DNA of 6,780 nucleotides, taken from positions 1 through 6,780 of the forward strand of contig DASSGA010000012.1 in the NCBI GenBank assembly GCA_035693805.1, given 5' to 3'. The translations under genes were made by a program, and so were the position numbers. The notes under the pieces were generated by a model. That model had not been told where the DNA came from and did not search any database. It worked only from the letters and a program-made list of their open reading frames with translations. The stretch's first letter is position 1; each line of letters starts with the position of its first letter. The DNA is from Kaftiobacterium sp035693805 (GTDB lineage Bacteria > Sysuimicrobiota > Sysuimicrobiia > Sysuimicrobiales > Kaftiobacteriaceae). Shown one piece after another: positions 4,993 to 6,780 of this stretch.

Positions 4993-5411
4993 TGTCCCGC
5001 CGCCGGACGCGCGAGCTGGCCCTGCAGGTGATGTTCGAGGTCGACGTCGGGCGGCAGGCGCTTGAGGGCGCGCTCGAGCGGGTCCGTGCGGAGGTCGGCG
5101 AGGACGAGTGGATCTACCTCAAGAGCCTGTGCGACGGGACGTGGGGCGCGCGCCACGAGATCGATGGGGCCCTGCGACCCCTGATCCGGGACTGGCCGCT
5201 GGACCGGCTGGCCAACACCGATCGCACGCTGCTGCGGCTGGCGGCCTATGAGCTGCTGCATAGCGACATCCCGCCGCAGGTGGTGATCAACGAGGCCGTG
5301 GAGCTCGCCAAGCGCTACGGGACCGACGAGTCGGGCCGGTTCGTGAACGGCGTGCTCGGCGCGCTCTTGCGCCAGCGGCGGCGCGGGGCCCAGGTTGGAG
5401 ATGAGTCCTGA
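4992..5411 (+). CDS. nusB: Transcription antitermination factor NusB
   Basis: NusB binds boxA RNA together with ribosomal protein S10 (NusE) and supports processive antitermination of rRNA operons. The 139-residue, all-helical protein has the typical length. It opens with the basic family start MSRRRTRELALQVMFEVDVG, shows WPLDRLANTDRTLLRLAAYELL (68-89), and ends with the strongest signature, DIPPQVVINEAVELAKRYG (92-110) and GRFVNGVLGALL (115-126). ATG 4992 is chosen because it gives the family N-terminus; the same frame is open upstream to a TTG at 4884, which would add an unrelated 36-residue tail that lies inside the promoter and leader. There is no clear Shine-Dalgarno; GGTGG 11 nt upstream lies inside the terminator stem. 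Initiation may therefore depend on leader structure or on reinitiation after the leader ORF. Its end overlaps the acylphosphatase start. Confidence 0.95.
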   Translation: MSRRRTRELALQVMFEVDVGRQALEGALERVRAEVGEDEWIYLKSLCDGTWGARHEIDGALRPLIRDWPLDRLANTDRTLLRLAAYELLHSDIPPQVVINEAVELAKRYGTDESGRFVNGVLGALLRQRRRGAQVGDES

Positions 5412-5679
5412 GCCGGTGCGCGCGCACCTCTGGATCAGCGGCGCCGTGCAGGGCGTGGGCTTCCGGTTCTTCGCCGAACGCACCGGCCGGCGTCACGGCG
5501 TGAGCGGGTTCGTGCGCAACCTCCCCGATGGGCGCGTCGAGGCGGCGGCCGAGGGCGATCGGGAGGCCGTGGACCGGTTCATCGCGGCGCTTCGCGCCGG
5601 TCCCCCCGGGGCGGTGGTGCGGGCCCTGGACGTGCACTGGGAGCCGCCGCAGGGCAGCCGGGGGTTCGTGATCCGATGA
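5401..5679 (+). CDS. acyP: Acylphosphatase
   Basis: This small alpha/beta hydrolase cleaves acyl phosphates to carboxylate and phosphate in the cytosol. The 92 residues match the family length. The first signature reads AHLWISGAVQGVGFRFFAERTG, with catalytic Arg22 in the phosphate-binding loop VQGVGFR. The second, GVSGFVRNLPDGRVEAAAEG, supplies the catalytic Asn40. RAGPPGAVVRALDVHW (about 63-78) is the usual GPP-x-A-x-V segment. The start is ATG 5401, overlapping the last 11 nt of nusB; a TTG two codons earlier is less likely, and a GTG at 5416 would trim the N-terminus without losing the motif. GGAG touches the ATG, too close for a classical site, so coupling to nusB translation is likely. 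The TGA overlaps the ispA ATG (ATGA). The physiological substrate of bacterial acylphosphatase is not settled, and the operon gives no direct hint. Confidence 0.94.
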   Translation: MSPEPVRAHLWISGAVQGVGFRFFAERTGRRHGVSGFVRNLPDGRVEAAAEGDREAVDRFIAALRAGPPGAVVRALDVHWEPPQGSRGFVIR

Positions 5680-6632
5680 AGGAGGCGCAGAGCGGGCTCG
5701 TGTCGCTGGCAGCACTCCGCGATCTCGCCAGCTACATCGTCACCAGGGGGCGTCTCGTCGATGACGCCCTCCACCGCTTCCTCCCTCCCGCGACCTCCCA
5801 TCCGGCGATCATCCACGAGGCGATGCGCTACTCGGTCTTCGCCGGGGGCAAGCACCTGCGCCCCCTCATGGTGATGGCCTCCGCCGAGGCGTACGGCACG
5901 CCGCCGGAGGACGTACTCCCCGTGGCCTGCGCTGTGGATCTCATCCATACCTACTCGCTCATTCATGACGATCTACCCGCGATGGACGACTCCGGCATGC
6001 GCCGCGGCCGCCCCACGTGCCACATCGCGTTCGGCGAGGCGATCGCCGTCCTCGCCGGCGACGCCCTGCACGCGCTGGCGTTCGAGCTCATCGCCGGTGC
6101 GGCGGGCGTCTTCGGCGCCGACCGGACGCTCGCCGTCAGCCGGGAGATCGCGGGGGCGATCGGGACGGCAGGGATGGTCGGCGGACAGGTTTTCGATCTG
6201 CTCGCCGAGGCGCCGGCCCGCACCTTCCCGGGCGGAACGCTCCCGCCGGAGCGGCCTCTGTCCGAGGTGGTTCGAGAGATCCACACCCGAAAGACAGCCG
6301 CGCTCATCCGAGCCTCGGTGCGCTCCGGGGCCATCCTGGCCGGTGCCCCTCCCACTGAACTCGACGGGCTAACGCTCTACGGCGACCGGCTGGGCCTCGC
6401 CTATCAGATCGTGGACGACATCCTCGATGTGGTCGGCGAGGAGGCGAAGCTCGGCAAGCCGACCGGCAGCGACGCGGCCAAGGCGACCTACCCCGCGGTG
6501 TTCGGACTGGAACGGTCCCGCCAGATCGCGGCGGAGCTGACCGGGGAGGCCAAGGACGCGCTCGCTCCGCTGGGACCACGAGGGGAGATCCTCGCCGCCC
6601 TGGCCGGGTACCTGCTGACGAGGGACGTGTAG
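5676..6632 (+). CDS. ispA: Short-chain polyprenyl diphosphate synthase, farnesyl diphosphate synthase type
   Basis: This enzyme condenses isopentenyl diphosphate with allylic diphosphates, probably to farnesyl (possibly geranylgeranyl) diphosphate, feeding undecaprenyl, quinone and carotenoid synthesis. Visible motifs are GGKHLRP (57-63); the first Asp-rich motif DDLPAMD (98-104), followed by RRGRPTCH; GQVFDLL (170-176); RKT (205-207) in the allylic substrate site; and the second Asp-rich motif DDILD (247-251), followed by GKPTGSDAAKATYP (260-273). The stretch IHTYSLIHDDLPAMDD is almost that of E. coli IspA. The four residues inside the first motif and a single aromatic (Tyr93) five positions before it are the bacterial farnesyl-synthase pattern. 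At 318 residues it is slightly long, with an insertion at about 178-198. ATG 5676 overlaps the acyP stop; a strong AAGGAGG at 5679-5685 lies just inside, so GTG 5700 is an alternative, although its 14-nt spacer is long. Confidence 0.93.
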   Translation: MKEAQSGLVSLAALRDLASYIVTRGRLVDDALHRFLPPATSHPAIIHEAMRYSVFAGGKHLRPLMVMASAEAYGTPPEDVLPVACAVDLIHTYSLIHDDLPAMDDSGMRRGRPTCHIAFGEAIAVLAGDALHALAFELIAGAAGVFGADRTLAVSREIAGAIGTAGMVGGQVFDLLAEAPARTFPGGTLPPERPLSEVVREIHTRKTAALIRASVRSGAILAGAPPTELDGLTLYGDRLGLAYQIVDDILDVVGEEAKLGKPTGSDAAKATYPAVFGLERSRQIAAELTGEAKDALAPLGPRGEILAALAGYLLTRDV

Positions 6633-6655
6633 CGCTGACCGTGGGAAAAGGACGG

Positions 6656-6780
6656 ATGGCGACGACCGGGGCAAGCACCCTGCGACTCGACGCGGCGCTC
6701 GTGGAGCGGGGGCTGCTGCCCACGCGGGCGAAAGCCCAGGCCGCCGTGCTGGCGGGCGAGGTCTATGTCGACGGGGTGCG
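6656..6780 (+). CDS. tlyA: TlyA-type rRNA 2'-O-methyltransferase, N-terminal S4 domain (partial)
   Basis: The gene runs off the right edge, with 41 codons visible. After a short MATTGAST lead, residues 9-41 (LRLDAALVERGLLPTRAKAQ, then AAVLAGEVYVDGV) match the S4 RNA-binding domain that opens TlyA: the RLD-x-x-LVERGL start, the R-x-KAQ helix and the AGEVYVDG turn. TlyA methylates 16S and 23S rRNA riboses; the methyltransferase domain is outside the window. The position after ispA fits, since ispA-(dxs)-tlyA is conserved in Bacillota and Actinobacteria, with dxs absent from this spot. ATG 6656 has AAGGA at 6648-6652, rather close; an in-frame GTG at 6641 is the alternative. Only 23 nt separate it from ispA, so it is probably in the same operon. 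Other S4 proteins (RsuA/RluB types) are less likely from the motif and the neighbours. Confidence 0.83.
   Translation, partial: MATTGASTLRLDAALVERGLLPTRAKAQAAVLAGEVYVDGV

Noticed and set aside
4884..5411. Longer nusB from a TTG at 4884.
   Set aside because: The extra 36 residues do not match NusB N-termini, and the TTG overlaps the -10 hexamer and lies upstream of the predicted +1, so it would not be in the mRNA from that promoter.

Overview
The window is GC-rich bacterial chromosome, with every supported gene on the + strand and packed tightly. I see no mobile element, CRISPR array, tRNA or rRNA. It looks like core genome from a thermophile-like or environmental high-GC Terrabacteria lineage, an inference with no species call. 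Two observations point that way. The order Xaa-Pro peptidase - efp - nusB - ispA - tlyA is a compressed form of the conserved Bacillota block (in Bacillus the same genes are interspersed with accBC, folD, xseAB and dxs). EF-P carries Arg at the loop tip, as I recall for Thermus. The PilQ secretin implies an outer membrane, so a diderm is expected.

Left part (1-2518): the end of a type IV pilus assembly operon. It holds the C-terminal part of a PilP/GspC-like pilot-domain protein, then the secretin PilQ, then a small exported TPR-like protein, with near-zero spacing and good Shine-Dalgarno sites. A 16-bp perfect hairpin (2545-2578) closes this unit.

Middle (2519-4261): a separate GspH/FimT-type minor pseudopilin, whose Shine-Dalgarno lies in the loop of a 7-bp hairpin, followed by an M24B Xaa-Pro peptidase with a complete metal site.

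Right part (4262-6780): translation and transcription housekeeping, then isoprenoid genes. efp has its own extended -10 promoter so close to the ATG that the mRNA should be leaderless or nearly so. nusB is preceded by a second extended -10 promoter and a leader of about 100 nt. That leader contains strong nested pairings, a terminator whose U-tract touches the nusB start, and a 33-codon GTG-initiated ORF. The ORF begins at the predicted +1 and its TGA overlaps the nusB ATG. This leader is the most promising undescribed element here. nusB, acylphosphatase, ispA (farnesyl diphosphate synthase type) and the start of tlyA then follow as one apparent operon with overlapping or closely spaced ends.
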